Shown here in pieces: positions 13,022 through 13,922 of a stretch of 13,922 nucleotides of DNA. The stretch comes from Candidatus Uhrbacteria bacterium (GTDB taxonomy: Bacteria; Patescibacteriota; Patescibacteriia; UBA9934; UBA9568): contig DNKR01000057.1 of NCBI GenBank assembly GCA_003497135.1, positions 1-13,922 on the forward strand. Direction: 5' to 3'. How positions within the stretch are numbered: position 1 is the stretch's first letter; every line of letters begins with the position of its first letter. The notes below the pieces were generated by a model. That model did not search any database. It was not told the DNA's origin and saw nothing but the letters and a program-made list of their open reading frames with translations. The position numbers and the translations under genes are program-made.

Positions 13022-13090
13022 AGTATATCAGATATCCACATAGCGCAAGATAGTGAAAGCATGCAATACCTGTGACAAACCTGTGGATTT
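13022..13090 (-). promoter_or_regulatory. dnaA promoter with DnaA-box-like sites; candidate second origin module
   Basis: A minus-strand TATACT (13027-13022) sits about 40 bases before the dnaA ATG. ATATCCACA (plus, 13032-13040) matches TTATCCACA 8/9 and lies just upstream of the -10 box, where DnaA binding would block polymerase. TGTGGATTT (13082-13090) is a 7/9 match in reverse orientation. CCTGTG occurs at 13069-13074 and 13080-13085, 11 bp apart. No strong -35 box is seen. Confidence 0.55.
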
Positions 13091-13101
13091 CTGCCGTGTT
13101 A

Positions 13102-13130
13102 TTTACAAACCAGCGCTGGCGTGATAATGT
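13102..13130 (+). promoter_or_regulatory. Candidate rpmH-rnpA-yidD promoter with a palindrome in its spacer
   Basis: TTTACA (13102-13107), 17 bp, then TAATGT (13125-13130). The -10 match is modest; GATAAT at 13123 is an alternative at 15 bp. The spacer holds a perfect 10-bp palindrome CCAGCGCTGG (13110-13119), a possible operator. Confidence 0.4.
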
Positions 13131-13162
13131 CGTTTTATAAAAGCCAATCATTTTTGATACAT

Positions 13163-13309
13163 ATGCCAAAAAGAACTTATCAGCCAAAGAAGCGCAGGCG
13201 CGTTAAAATACATGGTTTTCGCTCAAGAATGGCAACAAAAAACGGTAGAAAAGTAATTGCCAGAAGGCGCGCGCGCGGCAGAAAAAGGATCACGGTCTCA
13301 ACAAAATAG
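13163..13309 (+). CDS. rpmH: 50S ribosomal protein L34
   Basis: A 48-residue, highly basic protein beginning MPKRTYQPKKRRRVKIHGF and containing RMATKNGRKVIARRRARGRKR, the near-invariant L34 sequence. It binds 23S rRNA in the large subunit. ATG 13163 is chosen because L34 starts exactly there; the frame is open to 13121. There is no Shine-Dalgarno in front (GATACAT). It heads a short operon with rnpA five bases downstream and faces away from dnaA. Confidence 0.97.
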   Translation: MPKRTYQPKKRRRVKIHGFRSRMATKNGRKVIARRRARGRKRITVSTK

Positions 13310-13314
13310 AATTT

Positions 13315-13653
13315 ATGGTCCCTGCCCAAAACAGATTAAAGGGCGCAAAGGAAATAAAGCTCCTCTTTGAAAAAGGAAGGGGGGCTTTTGGTATATTGTG
13401 CGGAATTAAATATCGCAAAAATAATTTAAAAATAAGCAGGTTTGCGTTTGTTGTTGGACTTAAGGTTTCTAAAAGCGCAGTTAAAAGAAACACTGCAAAA
13501 AGGCGCCTTCGCGAAGCAGTGCGAAAACATATAAAAGAAACAAAACCCGGTTTGGATGTTGCGATAATCGCAAAGCAGGCAATAATTGAAGCAAAATTTG
13601 ATCAAATAGAAAAAGATGTTGTTGGTTTGTTTAAAAAGATCGGGCTATTATGA
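13315..13653 (+). CDS. rnpA: Ribonuclease P protein component
   Basis: A 112-residue basic protein that helps the RNase P RNA bind and cut the 5' leader of pre-tRNAs. It opens with MVPAQNRLKGAKEIKLLFEKG, as family members do. It then has FAFVVGLKVSKSAVKRN (43-59), and the RNR signature continues as RNTAKRRLREAVR (58-70). A C-terminal helix follows DVAIIAKQ. It starts five bases after the rpmH stop with no Shine-Dalgarno, so it probably relies on coupling to rpmH. Its own stop overlaps the yidD start in ATGA. The length is normal. Confidence 0.96.
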   Translation: MVPAQNRLKGAKEIKLLFEKGRGAFGILCGIKYRKNNLKISRFAFVVGLKVSKSAVKRNTAKRRLREAVRKHIKETKPGLDVAIIAKQAIIEAKFDQIEKDVVGLFKKIGLL

Positions 13654-13901
13654 TTAATAATCCAATAAATACAGTGGTTTGCGGAATTATCCGTTCGTAT
13701 CAAAAAACCATATCCCCGGACCATGGCGCGATAAGCCGTTTGTTTCCAAACGGTTATTGCAAGTATTATCCAAGCTGTTCAGAATATTCAAGACAGTGTT
13801 TTAAAAAACACGGGCTTGTTAGGGCAAGCAAGCTAAGTTTGTATAGAATTTTGCGTTGCAATCCAATAAGCCAAGGCGGGATAGATGAAGTCCCAAAATA
13901 G
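13650..13901 (+). CDS. yidD: Membrane protein insertion efficiency factor YidD
   Basis: An 83-residue protein of the YidD family. YQKTISP (17-23), C37, YPSCSEY (40-46), the C-terminal RILRCNP (66-72) and GGIDEVP (76-82) are the family landmarks. The N-terminal amphipathic helix binds the inner face of the membrane, where YidD assists YidC in inserting membrane proteins. It overlaps rnpA by four bases. yidC is the expected next gene but lies beyond the window; only 21 bases follow and they show nothing. The protein is complete, at the family's usual length of roughly 70-90 residues. Confidence 0.96.
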   Translation: MINNPINTVVCGIIRSYQKTISPDHGAISRLFPNGYCKYYPSCSEYSRQCFKKHGLVRASKLSLYRILRCNPISQGGIDEVPK

Positions 13902-13922
13902 CGCACAATAAAACAACCCCCC

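Overview
The window looks like a chromosomal replication-origin neighbourhood of a small-genome bacterium, most likely a member of the Patescibacteria (candidate phyla radiation). This is inferred from gene order, an A+T-rich sequence with few Shine-Dalgarno sites, and overlapping or tightly packed short genes. No marker here fixes the taxon. The code appears standard: TGA acts as a stop for PBP1A, rnpA and others.

Left part, about 1-3210 (all minus strand, visibly richer in G+C). It runs from the 5'-truncated C-terminal half of a sensor histidine kinase, through a strong intrinsic terminator, to a four-gene operon. Transcription order is zinc-ribbon protein, GTP-cyclohydrolase-II-like protein, orotidine-5'-phosphate decarboxylase (pyrF type 2) and guanylate-kinase-like protein. 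The operon genes are coupled by short gaps or overlaps and each has a recognisable Shine-Dalgarno sequence. A paralogue of the zinc-ribbon protein lies just upstream (3396-3722) in A+T-rich sequence with no Shine-Dalgarno.

Middle part, about 3723-10208 (A+T-rich). A VIT/CCC1-family metal transporter and a small host-attachment/baeRF-like protein are divergently transcribed from a 38-bp gap, both apparently leaderless. Next come imperfect copies of the 3' end of a tRNA-Cys gene mixed with GC-rich hairpins, then the intact tRNA-Cys(GCA). A class A penicillin-binding protein with an Ig-like tail, a classical cyclopropane-fatty-acid synthase and a membrane-anchored 3D-domain protein complete an envelope-related block.

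Right part, about 10215-13922. dnaN and dnaA are on the minus strand; rpmH, rnpA and yidD are on the plus strand and diverge from dnaA. This is the textbook rnpA-rpmH-dnaA-dnaN origin arrangement. DnaA-box-like sites lie in the dnaA-rpmH gap. A second site between dnaA and dnaN has the order A+T-rich tract, TAG-TAG-TAA trio, GGCC, two abutting weak DnaA boxes, which resembles a basal unwinding element.

The most intriguing parts are the foreign-looking nucleotide operon with its altered RibA-like enzyme and its zinc-ribbon partner, the tRNA-Cys 3'-end repeats, and the bipartite origin candidate. All functions are read from sequence motifs recalled by eye; no database search was run.
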